The notes under the pieces were generated by a model. That model ran no database searches. It worked only from the letters and a program-made list of their open reading frames with translations, and had not been told where the DNA came from. The position numbers and the translations under genes are program-made. This document shows positions 8,899 through 21,932 of a stretch of DNA of 64,000 bases, in pieces. Source of the DNA: Taeniopygia guttata (taxonomy: Eukaryota > Chordata > Aves > Passeriformes > Estrildidae); assembly GCF_048771995.1 (NCBI RefSeq), contig NC_133026.1:96502501-96566500 (forward strand), written 5' to 3'. Position 1 is the first letter of the stretch. Each line of letters starts with the position of its first letter.

Positions 8899-10607
8899 AA
8901 AAGTGCTGACCCAAAATGACACCCAGTGACCAAGCCTTTATTTTAGAAATGTAGCATGAACAAGGGCAAAGCTGGAACCTAGATAAGAGTTTTGGGAATA
9001 TTTGTTTCACTAAAATTTGTAGAAAGTCTCAATGGAGCCACTAAAAGTTACAATCACAAGGAGAGTTTTTTCAAAACTTTAATTGACATAATTTTTAAAG
9101 CCAGATTTGGAAAGATATTTATCTGGAAAGAGACAGAGATTTTGTATGTGTCACTACAACTCATACAAGAGTTGTATTCTTGACATTTTATAAGCACCCA
9201 CTAAGTGCTTTTGTGCAGTTTTGATGAGTAGGTATTACTGGTCTGATTATTGTTTTTAAAATTACATCCCCTCCCCTCCCATTTATCTCAGATTAACCCA
9301 ATTAAGAAAACCCAAAGTCAGACGATCTCATAGTTACAGCTGCACAAAATACACAGGCTACATTTTCCTGTCCTATATGTGTATGCATGAGTTATTATAT
9401 GTGCAAAAATTCTGCACTTTGAATATAGTATTGAATGTCTTTCATGGTATACTTCTTTTAAATTCAAAGACGATCTTCTTCAATCTCAAAACCATTTTTT
9501 ATGTTCAACAGAGTGTACCATAAATGCATAAATAATAATTTTATTTTTCTCCCTCAGCTTCCATTAATATTAACATTAACATTCTTCAATGGAAAATTTT
9601 AATTGAAAAGATTACTAAATTTTATTGTAGGAGTGTCTGTATGCTTATCTGACGATATATTAATTTATTTTCATAATATTTTGGGATGCATTTACAGTAT
9701 AACTGGAAGGTGATATTTTCTTTTTTTTTAACAAATGGGTTAAAATGAGTTAATAAAGGACCTAAAAGCCTGAGTTTTGAAATCCAGTACTTCAGTGTAT
9801 ATTTAAAAATATTAATAGTTCAATTGACAATACTTCTGTCATCTCCTGTATTAAAAAAAATGTTCACTAGACATTATGTCCCATGGCTCTATCTCCCAAC
9901 AATTTTAACTCTAATATTTCTTATGAATGTGATGTATGTTGTAACAAATTTACCCCTACCTGATTAAAACTTCAACAAGGAAAACTTTCAAAAGGAAATT
10001 TATTAAATTATGCCTTTTACAATCATTTCTCTGAAGGGGAAAAAAGAATGTAGGCTTCTCTTTATTCCACAAGATGGAGCTCAATCCCTGTACTACAGTT
10101 CTTCAACACCTTGAGAGCTGGCTTTTGTCCTTTTGCCGTTCTCTTATAGGAATAAGTGACAACCAGAAAAAGTAGTGTGATGTAATGGTCCTCTATTTAT
10201 AGATGACAGAAATGTCTGCAGAAAACAGTGTTGTGATCCTACAGTGATGTATCCACAACCAAGTATGCACTTTATTCAGTTAAGATTTAAAGATAAAATG
10301 CTATTTTACAGGAGTAACAATATATTATTAACTAAATGACATTTAGATCCAGAATCCAGCACTTATTCAATAGAAAACAAAATGATTTGCCATACAGGGA
10401 GTTTTATGCTGGGTAAACATAACGATTGCATCTTTGATACAAAAAAAGAACTTTGTACATGAAACTGAAGTCCAGAATAAGAATTACATCCTCTAACATA
10501 TATCAGCTAAAGTTTTTCTCTGAATATCAAGTTTCATTAAGATATATTCAAGGGTCACCAGATTATTCTGCACATACAAATCAAAGTGTTCTTTCACAGT
10601 GATACCT

Positions 10608-10690
10608 AAGAACCACAGGAGCACAACTTGGCTGGAAAGGCTCTGTAGAGTTTATCTAGCCCACCTGCTACAGCAAATCAGACCAGAGAC
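10608..10690 (-). mobile_element. Probable CR1 3' tail fragment
   Basis: On the + strand the order is: ACAACTTGGCTGGAAAGG, then CTCTGTAGAGTTTATCTAG, then CCCACCTGCTACAGCA. This follows the reverse complement of the CR1 tail (TTGGAAGGGAC..., ATCATCTAGTCCA..., CCTGCTC-AGCA). It is short and diverged, and the terminal octamers are not clear. Confidence 0.5.
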
Positions 10691-13600
10691 AATTTCATAT
10701 AGTTATTTTTAACAATGTGCCCATCTTTCTGAAAAGTGATGATAATCTGTAATCCTGACTGTTCAGTTAAAAATATGAGCTTTGTACTTCCAGTATTTAA
10801 ATGTAACATTTTAGTGGAAACATCCATCTTCCAGTTACAGAGTAAAGTGTTGGCACACTGTGAATTGCTGAGCACATATAAAATGTGTGGAAGTTGATCA
10901 AACTGAGATGGAAAGCTTTTAATTTTCACTAAAGGACACACCTAAAAGCCTACCCAATAATATAAGCTGCTTCAGTACCTCTTCAGTGCAAAGAAATCAC
11001 ATAGACAAGAAGGTTTTTAACCTTGACAATTATGTCAGTCAGAACAGCTTTAGAATCCAGCATCCTCATTCAACTGACATACAATTAAGACATCCTCATT
11101 CAACATTACAACTGATTTTGCAAGTTCTCTTCAGAGAACTTTCATGCATTCCCAATTGTTGGATTACCAATTACTTTTGCTTCTGTGAGCACAGTGGGTG
11201 AGATCCAGAAAAAAAACAATTTCAGAAGCATGAAAAGAAATAAACTGTCAGTGATTTGTTTTCCATGAAAGCTTTTGACGGCTCACAGATGCTGCAGTAA
11301 TGCCTGCCTATTCCACAGTACTTTTGTACATCTTTCACCTTATTCACCTTCATGTTCAGAATAAATACACCATATAAACTTCTCACACTGTAATACTATA
11401 CCCAGCACCTTTATCTATCTACAGACTCAAGATACGCCATTTTTTCAGTGTTGTTCTCATTTTCAAACTAGTACCAATCCAGATTCCCACATTCATATTT
11501 TTTCAATCAGCTCTGTGATATATTCTTTAAAAAGTGCCATCCGGAATGCCTGTTATTCCCATCACGCTTATCTATCCTCCTCAAAACCTTCACCACTCAT
11601 GGGCTGCTTTGTCACTTCTATGGCCATTTCTATTGCTATCCTTTTCCTTTCTCTGGACATTTCCTCCATCCTTAGAACAAAATAAAATAAAATGGAACAA
11701 AAATACAGCCATTCACAGCACTTTTACTGACATACAACCTTCTGATTTATGGAAACCTGAAATATTTTATCTTTTCATTTCACCTACTTACTGTAGACCA
11801 GATCAGGGGTGCTGGGTGTACTGGGTACTCCTCATCATTCCCTTTAAATCCTTTCAATTCTCCTTTCATTTTCAGCACTTGCAGGAAGTCCCCTGTCTTC
11901 TTTACAGCTGCTGTCATGTCCTATCACTGCCAATCACCTCACTACATTTCAGCTTTCCTCTCAAATTTCAGCCTCAGTTGTGTTTCCTCAGCAACCTGCA
12001 CTTTTCTTTGGCTTCTTTGTTAAATGATCCATTTGATCACTTTTACTTCCTTTGCCCTGATGCCCTACTTCAGCTCCCTGACTTGCCAAAATGTTCATCC
12101 TTTACATTTCATACTTTCATTAAGCCTCTCCCTCTTTTTCTGTCTGACTTTTCTTTTGCTGTGTTTTCCTCATCTAGCTACCAGCTATTCTGTCTCATCA
12201 CTGATCATCAGGCTTCACCATCTTCTCTTGTGACATTGAAGGCAGTTCCTTTTGACAGCACTGATATGTGCCTTATGATTATATCCTGTTGGATTTTTCT
12301 TTTTCATTTCCTGGGATGGCACTGATGTGCAGTTTTTGAATATGCCTAACCATTTTGGTTCTTCAAAATAGGCCCCTCTTTCAGCCCCAGTGTTCAGAAA
12401 AGAGGTTCAGAGATTTAGAGTTCACTTGGAATACATGGAACTTTTTTTTTTCAATTTCTTCTTTAGATCTTTATCATTTTAAAGATCATTCTCTTCGCTT
12501 TGCCATAGATGTCAGATTCTGAAAAGAGTGATATTTCCAATCCAAATGAGAAAGATTGTGCAGACAATTTTTACAGCTTCTGGCTTTGATGCATGCCCTG
12601 TATAATGGTGAAAAATATTATTAGATCAAACAATAAAGTTTTCTTCATACTCAGGTGAGTATCCCACTTTGTGGATTACACAGCATTTTCTTCCTGACTT
12701 TCTCACATCCACAATGGTTTATTTAATTTCCCAATGTTAGGTTGAGCAGCCTTGAAATGTACATGGAGATATCATCTATAAATAAAACCAGCACATCCCA
12801 GAGTATCTTCCTCTGTGTTACTTCATGAAACATTTGAAGAGATAATTAAAAATTTCCTGTAGAAAGTGAGAAATCTCGGTATACAATAACTCAAGAGAGA
12901 AAGGAAATAAATTAAAGACTCAGTGGATATGGGATAAAAAGGGAGTCCTGAACTGAGTAATACTGTCCTTAGATTCCTAATTCTCAGGGAGTGTTACAGA
13001 GTGAGCTAGAATAATTTCAACTAATTGCACTAAGTGGGTGCCATAAAGTCAAATGCTTTCTGTCAATTTGACAGTTCACTTTTGAGATTGCAAACTTCTT
13101 CCAAACGGAAATTCTTCAATAGACATAATTGAAGGTGGTGTCTGATTGCTTCCACGTGCAGTTAATGAAAGAAAAATTTCTATTATGAACATTGAAAAAT
13201 AAGAACAGGGATCTATTCTCTTATGGTGAGAACTGGAATAGACTCCGAGTCATCTAGTCAGCAAGGCTTCATACTGCTACTGCTGCTTCACTTCACCTGC
13301 CCAAGTAGCATTTGATACTGTTCACACTGTCACATAACTGGCATATTCTCTTGATATGGAATGCCATGATTAAAAAAGACGAAAATAGATATTAGTATTT
13401 CAAAATAATCTAAATAACCTTTTAATACATTATGTCTTAAAGTGAAAGAAAAAAGACTTATCCAAGTCAGAAGAAAATTATTCAAGAAAGTAGTAAATTA
13501 AGCCCATATTTGCCCATATAGTATTGGTTATCTTAACAGCTGCAGAACTTTTATGATGTGTATGGTATCACTGTACACTGTTATCTGGTTTAGCCACTTT

Positions 13601-14645
13601 TCTTGCAGTCATAAAAAAATATAGTTCTAAATAGTGCCAGAATGAAAAATATTTTTCTTTCATTATTTCTCTCTCTTGAATTCATTGTCTTTTTGTGATT
13701 TTTTTTATCAAAGTTGAGAAGCATCAGAAAACAGAATAAAGGGGCTTGGAATGGCTCGTTTGTAATTCTTGGTATTTCATTCATTACTAAATACAAGTTG
13801 ATTTTAACATGTCTTGATACAAATGGAAATATTCTCAAATCTATGGCAAAGGTTTTAATCATGAGTGGGATTAGGCATCTCTTAAATGGAAGAAGGCTTA
13901 TTTGGAGGCAACTCATTAGCAGGTATGTGTCACATCTCACATTCCTGCATAAAAAATTGACTTGTCTTAATTCCATTTCATATTCACTAAAGCAAAAAAA
14001 ACAAGCAAAAGATGTCTGGTGGCACTCCTTAGCTCTAGTTCATACTTAAACAGTGCAGTGAAAAGCTGTCTTAAGTGTAGGACTGAACAGATGCAACCTT
14101 CAGTCCTTCATTCTTCTCATAGGCGTACTTAGATTTTGTTTTGCCTGAAGTATTGGTCAGATTTGTTACTGCACTGATGCAAAACACGGACTTGGTGGAA
14201 GGAGTGGAGGAAGGCACAGGACAGGAAGAGGCAGAGGGTGCAATCTTTACTTCAGGGGACTCAGCTTTATAGAGATACCCCACTATGAAGGTTTTTAAAC
14301 AGCATGACAGTTCCCCAACATTTTTCACCCAAAAAGGTGTTGCCTCAGAATTAATTTGATTAACGAGCACATACTGAGATCCTGCTAGAGCTGAAACACT
14401 CCAAAATGGTGGTGAGTGCTTTCTTTACTCATTAGATTCACAATGCCTCAAGGTGTGCTCTTTGATCCAGTTTTATACTTCTCAGAAGGCCTCCAACTGC
14501 TTTTGTTGAAACTGTATGAATAGAAATGAGCAGAAGCCACAATGAATGACCTTTCTTTTGGTCACTGTTTATAATGACTTTATATGCTTGAAAAATTTCA
14601 GAATCATTTGCACTTAAACCACACAGCAGAAAAGGTCAGGGACAG

Positions 14646-14662
14646 AAAAAAACCCAAAACCA

Positions 14663-14706
<44 letters not shown>
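14646..14706. repeat. A/C-only tract: (CA)n followed by poly-A
   Basis: Sixty-one bases contain only A and C: a short CA repeat followed by about 32 As. It is a low-complexity tract; the strand asymmetry is complete. Confidence 0.9.
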
Positions 14707-14707
<1 letters not shown>

Positions 14708-17700
14708 CACCCAAGAAAACCACTGGCATTTCATTCCTTTTGATGTAAATGGGACTCTTTGTTCGAAAGTTACCAAAGTCATGACAGTCAAGATAATGAT
14801 TGCAAATTTTAATTGCGTATTCTGAGATTAAAATGAGGTGAAAAAAACCCTAATAAATTGTGCCACTGCCTTCAATAACACCGTAGGGAATTCAAAATGT
14901 ATAGAAGCTTTTGGAGAATTGATTGATTTATATTCTCATATCATAATAACCTTTCTCTTCTCTTTTTGTCCTTTTTTCAGAATTACAAAATTTCATCTCA
15001 GTCCTAATAAATAACATAAAAATCAAGATTGCTGTTCCTCTAAATAAAGTATAATTGTGCTAAGAATATAGAAATGGCATTCATTATTTAGTAATTAAAA
15101 AAAATCTGGCATTTCAAAAAGTGTACTTCAAAGTTTTTAAGCATTTTTAGCAATTTACCTAAAATCAAATAAAAGAAGTATAAATCTAGATACTGTCAAG
15201 TCAAAGTTGAGCTGTTCAGAAACTCTGGCATCAGACTGTCTCATAACTGGAGTTATGTCACAGAGTCCAGAAAAAATACTTGTCACCACAAGGAAATAAT
15301 AAAAGGTTTTTCACCCTAACTCATCTTTCAGCTCTCAGGCAGACACACAGGTGAAAACACAAGGCTCCCCATAGTGTGTGTTTGCAAAACCAAGGTCACT
15401 CTGTTTTCTACTGTGAATCAGTATGAGTGAGATGAAAAAAGAGAGAAAAGATAAATAGAAATATACACGAATTAGTAAAGCAGAAATTAATAAGGAATTT
15501 GACCGTTTATGCAAACATATAATGAATATTGGTATTCCTATGTGAAGGAAACAGAAAATTTTTTCTCAGTTTTATGATCATCTTCTTCAGCCTAGGTTTC
15601 TTGCTTCTCAGAAACTCAACATATATGAATCGGGTTTTTTTGTTTGCTATCCTGCTTTACTATTAAATGTAGATTTCCTGTGGGGCAGGGACAGCTGGTT
15701 GTATGGAGGATGGAAGGTAAATTGGACTTTTATAAATAATGAACAAAGAACAGATTTTGGAAAATAATTGTATTTAAATTTTATATATTCACCTATTTGA
15801 ATGGAAGTCAAATACAGAAACACCTTTGGAAACCTGTCCCAGAAATATTGCACTCTATAATCAGATATAGCTAAGGGGAGATTTGCTTGATTAAATTCTC
15901 AGTTGCTGTTAAACTGAGCACTGTGCCAACCAACGTTTTTAATGAACCTGGGATTAAAAATACAAAGGGGAAACATAAGAAAAAAGAAAGTAATGTGTTA
16001 AAGGAAAAATAATTAATAACACACAAACTCAGCACTCAGTTTGATTTAAGGCATGATCTGTCTCCTATAAGATAGGGGATCCAGATAATTCATGAGACAG
16101 AATATAGAAACCAGAAGGAATTCTGAAAATACTGGAATCTGAAAGAAATTGCAAGAATGTGTGGAATTTGTCCTCTTTTTGGGTCAGAGAGACAATATTT
16201 GATTTGACAGCTATGTTACTATGTTAGTTCTTGCATCAATTCTTATTTTCTTCTTATAGGAACTTATTAGTTTCTTACAGTAAAGTTTCTTATTCATTGA
16301 AGAAATATCTATAGATGGTTTAATTTTTTTCATGATTTTAAAATTAGAAGACACACATCTCCATGTTTTCCTTCCTCAGAGTTATTTATGTCTATGCATA
16401 CATTTGTTCTTTATTTGTAATGTAAATGGTTTGCTACAGTAAAAATGTAAACATTTAATTCTGCATCACTTAATTAAGAATTCACAGTACTGGTAATTAA
16501 TGCATTAATCGACTTTCTTGTCAATTTATCTCATGTAATTTAACATTTATGATCCAAGACACTAGTGATACTGCCTCACCCCTAGGAATTTACCAATTCA
16601 ACACCTGCCAGCATGAGATTATTTCAATAACTATTAAAAAGAAAAAAATCAAGGAGAATTTCTTATGCACTTGGTGGTTCATAATATGATTTGATGCCAT
16701 TAAAAAAAAATCAAATATGTAATTATTTAATTACAGTAATATCTTTAATTGTATTCCTACAACGGAACTATTTTAGGTTAGATGAAAGAGTCCATAAAGA
16801 TAACCACATTAGTGTCAGAAAACAAAAGATCCTAATACTGTTCATAGTAATTGTCATTTCAGAATGGTTCAAATTAGATTCCAGAGTGATGAAAAGCACT
16901 ATTTCAAAAAAATAGGCCTGTACAGGGGAGTTAAGAGTAGCCATCTGACAGAAACTCTTTCCTGCATTCCATTATTTGTCACAAAAGAGTAGATTCTTGG
17001 AAGCTACTTGGAAGAAATTTAATGCCAAATGAATATTAAAAAAAAATCTCTTCTACTTAGTAATTAGATGAAAAGTTAAAAATTAAAATGTTTAATATGG
17101 TAATGTTTCACTAGCATTTTTAGTTTACAAGAGCAAAACGTTGCGAAGCAAAAATTGAATAATCACATTTTATACCACTGTGATTCCACTATTTTATCTT
17201 TAATATCTTTTTCTTCAAAAAAACCCACTAAACCCTCACTCTTTCACCTATTAAATCTCTTTGAACATATGTGCTTTAGGACAAGAAGAAAAAAGGCATA
17301 TGAAAACACTTCAAGCAGAAAAGCTCATTTGGAGCCACAAATAGATCCATACACTTTTAATTGGGATGATGTTAATTAGAAATATTTGATTGAGAAAATC
17401 ATTTATGAAAAAGATATTGAATCTTTGACTTAGACCTCATCTGCTGGCATAGCTGTGACCTTTAGATGACTTTTAGAGCCTGTGCATATATTACTGGTGC
17501 ATAGTCTTTTATCATAATACCAGAAAGTCTTTTAAGGTAGATCAAAGAGATGGTACCGTAAGAGGCGACCAAGGATGCACGTATGCCTTAAACCCACAGC
17601 AAATGCATCTAAACTATCTCTGATGCCCTTAGCTGGATTGATACAGAGGACTCAAAACTAGAGCAGGATCACTGGTTTGATTTTCAGACTTTTTTGAATT

Positions 17701-20700
17701 AATTGAGCAATACAGGAGGCTCTCAGAAGGCTGAACATAGATATTAGCTCAGTGACCTACACAAACTTTGCAACAAAACTCGAGGTAAAACCAGCTCACA
17801 GCTTCAGAAGTAAGCCATTATATATTGATTATTTTTATAATTGTATTTTATCTAACTCAGCTGATGCAGCAATCTGCACTTCTGAACTAAATAATCATAA
17901 AAAAATCACCACAACATTGGTAAAGGAAATACTGAATGTGTTACTCACTGTTGTAAGCAAGTACTTGAAATTACACAGCATTTACAGGATGCTAAAATCA
18001 GGACAGTTCCCCATTTCAGGAAGACAGGAAATATTTGATTTTGGTTTCCCAATGTCTTTCTTTGATTCCTGTAAGACTGCCTATTTAACTTCAGTCTTTT
18101 GTGTGCTTGTTTCATCCTACTTCACTTTCCTTTGTATAATTATAACTTATCATCATTCAGTCTTCTGAAGAGTACTCAGCATTCAGAATAATAATTCATT
18201 TTTTTCCTGAAGATCAGAAATGCATAAGCACATTAGCATAAAACAGGGAACATAATGTACTAACATTTTCAGACATCTATTTTCCAGTAATTATTTGACA
18301 AGGAATTGGCATTTTATCCAACAAACTAATGTAATTTTTTAACCTCAGAGTAATACTGATACAAATATTTATATATTAAGCATCGAGCTTATCTTGCAAC
18401 AGATATGTAGAGATGTTTCAACATAAACATTTAAATGTCTTTTTCTGGGAGAATAGGATGGGGGGGGCACGTAAACTAAAGAAAAGCAAACAGCAACAGC
18501 AAATTGAAATCTTTTTTGATACCAAAGAAAAAAATAATTTTTCCCTAATTCTGAAATGTATCTTATAATTATCTATTCTCCTGTGTAAACAGCTCAGTCT
18601 TTTAAATAAAAACAACAATTTCCTCCTTTGACAACATTTCTCTCCTTTGATAGTGGTTTATATGAATTTTAACTTATATTTTCCAGTATACAATTCTGCC
18701 ATCATTCCTTCTCCGGAAAACATTTGATCTTCATAAGAACATGCTGTGGTTTGAAAATAATGACCTTGGATTAAATAAAGAAAGCAGAGCCATATCTGAA
18801 AGAATGCAGAACAATGAAGATTTTACCTCCAGGCAATGTCACATTATTTGCTCTGTGCTCACCAGGAGCTGAAGGCTTATCCAACAGATTTGCTTTGAAA
18901 ATTTCACAGATAACATTAATTTGAAAAACTGCTAGTAAGCATGCAGGAAGGCAATAACAGAACTATAGTAAATGGCATACTTAAGTATGTGAATAAATAT
19001 TTTTAAAAATAAATAGTCTTTTTTTTCCTGTTCCCACTAGGTTATATGTTTGGATCTGCATCTGCTTTGGCCAATAATTTATACTGACTTTAACTCTGAC
19101 ATTTTTGTTTATTCCATGGAGTAAAAACTTCTAAATTATATTCTTCTTCTGAGAAACCCCTACTGCATATCTTCTCAATTAGAACCATTGCTAAATCTCT
19201 GTTTCTTCCCTCAAAAATCATCTTCCATTGACTCCAATGTACATTAAGATCATCAGAATTAATTTCCTGTAAACATCAGAGATGCCTGTAATACTGACAA
19301 AATGTCATAGAAAATAAATGTGGATGCAACTTAAACATGAATGTGAAAAGTATTGACTGTTTTGATGTAACAATCACAACTCATAAGGAAAGATGCCACA
19401 TCATTAATTCATTAACAAATCACAAACAGGAAAATGTATATCTGAGAAAACTGTGATCTTCTAGTGTGTGTTACAGGATCAGTCTGAGAGTCTGAACTTG
19501 CTTGATTGAAATATGGACTGGGAATGTTTATTTCAATTTCTGTCCAGTTCTTTTTCAGCTGTCTGACAATCTTACTATGCCATACATTATATCATGGTTG
19601 TTTAGCTGGCTTTTGATAAGACACATGCCACAAAAGGAGAAGTCTTCTTATATTTTGTTAAAAGCAATTTCTGGACCTAGAGATAAAAGAGCTTTTAAAT
19701 AAGTTTTAAAAAATAATTTTATTACAATTTTCAATAAACCACATAATTATACTACATAATTATGTGTATATATACTATTATACTATACTACTACTAAAAT
19801 ATAATTTTTCATTTTCTCAGGGGTGCCTCCTCTAATATTTCTGTTACATTTGTTGATAATAATATGATGGAAATGAGCCAGAGAAAGGGCCTGGCACAAA
19901 GTATCTTCCAGCTTTGTCTTTCCTACTGCAAATGTTGAAAACTGACAAATGGATGATCTGACACAGTAAGCCAAGTCTTTTGTTCGAATGTACTCTTGCA
20001 GAACTGCTGCTTGTGTTTCCCTCTAGTTGCCATTCTGTCCATCTTGTCCAAGACTGTTACAACAGGTTACAGTAGAAATTTCAGAAAGGCTTTTATGCCT
20101 TCGATTGTATTGTTTCAAAAATGTACTTTTGTATAATTGACAAATAAAGGATGATACTATATTTGGGAAGCACAGTAATTTTTCCTCTATTTGTTGGAAT
20201 GTAAGAAGAGTCATTCAAGAAATACTTAAAAATGCAGAAAATTATTTGCAATCCAGTGCTACAAGAAAACTTAGGAGCAAACACATTCTTGTAAGTTTAA
20301 AAATTACATATTTAACAGGTATTTTTTGTGTGGGGTGTTTATATGATGTTGTAGTTTTTTAGTGCGGCTTTTATCCCTGTAAGTAAATATTCTTACCTCT
20401 CAGGGTATGAATCATCTTTTCCACATAATTATGACCACACTATTCAACAATTTTCTATGTTATGTGGAAACCAACTTAATGACTGTGCTGTCACAGTCAT
20501 CAGATTATGTTAAATCCTAACATCGTTTTAGTATTTAACACTGCCAGCATGACTTTTAAAGGAAAAAATCAAATTAAGGGAGAAAAAAAAAAAAATAAAG
20601 CTCCATATCAGTCACGGAACTGGACAAAATTTATCAGCAAACCAGAAACATATACTTAGGCCACAAAGTTTTTAGAGGACTTTTTCCAATAACATGCAAA

Positions 20701-21081
20701 TATTTAATTCCCAAGTTCTACTGATTCTTATCTTGAAATAAGTACTATCAGAGAATCTCAGTTCCAGCTTTGTACATTAATGAGCACCTTGAAAAGCAGT
20801 TTTAATCTAATCTAAATTTAGATACCTAGCTTAGATACTGTAAGAAAACAAGCTTCTTATATAGTCATCTTAACTTTTTATTTCTCTGTACCAGAAAGAC
20901 TGGAAAAATTAAAATATTTTATATTTTACTTTATTTTCTTACACTTAAACCTTCAATTAAATGGTTTCTGCTAGAAAGGCTTTCACCTGGCAATTAGTGG
21001 GAAAGACAGAGAGATTGAGAGTTCCTCTAAATTTCCTAAGGGTTTTTAAGTTGAAGGCATTGCTTATATCTATTTTCATAT

Positions 21082-21932
21082 ATAGCTGGATTGACCTTGG
21101 CTGGATGCCAGGTGCCCACACAGATGTTTTACCACTCACCCTCCATCAAAAGGGCCAGAGGAAAAAAGTATCATTAAAAGCTTGTGGATGAAGATAAAGA
21201 CAGGAAGACAACTTACCAACTGCCATCAAGGACAGAACAGACTTGAATTAGGGATAGTTGTGTATTTTATTTCAAGTAATTGCAACAAAGTAGGGTGACG
21301 AGAAGTAAAACTAAATTAAAAGCACCTTTTCCCTACCCGTCCCTTCTTTCCAAGCTCAGCTTTCCTCTGACTCTTCTACCTCCTAAGCAATGCTGGGGGA
21401 TGGAGAATGGGAGTTGCAGTCACATTGTGTCTATGACTCTTCCTCATCACACTCAGGCTGTAGTTCTTCATTACCTGCTTTAGATGGGTCCTTCCCATGG
21501 GGTACAATCCTACAGGAACAGGCTGAGCCAGTGTAGGATCCTGCAGGTGGATCTCAGCTTCACCTTGGACTCCTTGGGCTGCAGGGGACAGCCTTAACCA
21601 CAGCCTGCGCCTCACTCTGCAAGGGAATGTCTGCACCTCCTCCCCCTGTTTCTTCATGGCCCTTGGTGTCTCTGGGGCTGCTTCTCTCACATATTCTTAT
21701 TCCCCTCTCCCCACTCATCTGGCACAGAGGTTTTTTTCACTATTTTAAATATATTATCACAGAGATGCTACCAATGTTGCTGAGAGACTCAGCTTCAGCC
21801 AGCAGGGCATCCTTCTTGGAGCCAGCTGGAATTTGCTCTGCCCAACATGGGGGCAACTTCTGGAATCTTTTCACAGAAGCCACACCTGCCACCTCCAGTG
21901 TTATCAAAATCTAGCCACAGAAACCCAATACA
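21082..21932 (-). mobile_element. Solo LTR of an avian endogenous retrovirus (same family as 26.5-27.1 kb)
   Basis: On the + strand it begins near TGGATTGACCTTGGCTGGATG and continues CCAGGTGCCCAC. It ends near AAACCCAATACA. I recognise this order from a common bird LTR, in which the minus strand is the sense strand. A polyadenylation signal on the minus strand lies at about 21266-21271, close to the 3' end of the LTR. No retroviral coding region is attached, so this is a solo LTR. It is old and clearly decayed, with many differences from the family as I recall it. Class assignment is uncertain. Confidence 0.7.

Larger units (their letters stand above)
8899..21081. other. AT-rich intergenic DNA, no gene recognised
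   Basis: I see no protein-coding gene, tRNA or other RNA gene here. The longest open frame is 263 codons on the + strand (11534-12325). It lies in a pyrimidine-rich stretch and is dominated by Phe, Leu and Ser, as expected from such composition. A 99-codon minus-strand frame at 14071-14370 has a more protein-like composition but no recognised family. The stretch also holds a CR1 fragment near 10.6 kb and a CA/poly-A tract near 14.65 kb. Confidence 0.6.

Noticed and set aside
11534-12325. Membrane protein gene
   Set aside because: Hydrophobic content comes from T/C-rich codons (Phe, Leu, Ser) throughout. There is no defined segment pattern, no recognised family and no start context. Kept only as a composition finding.
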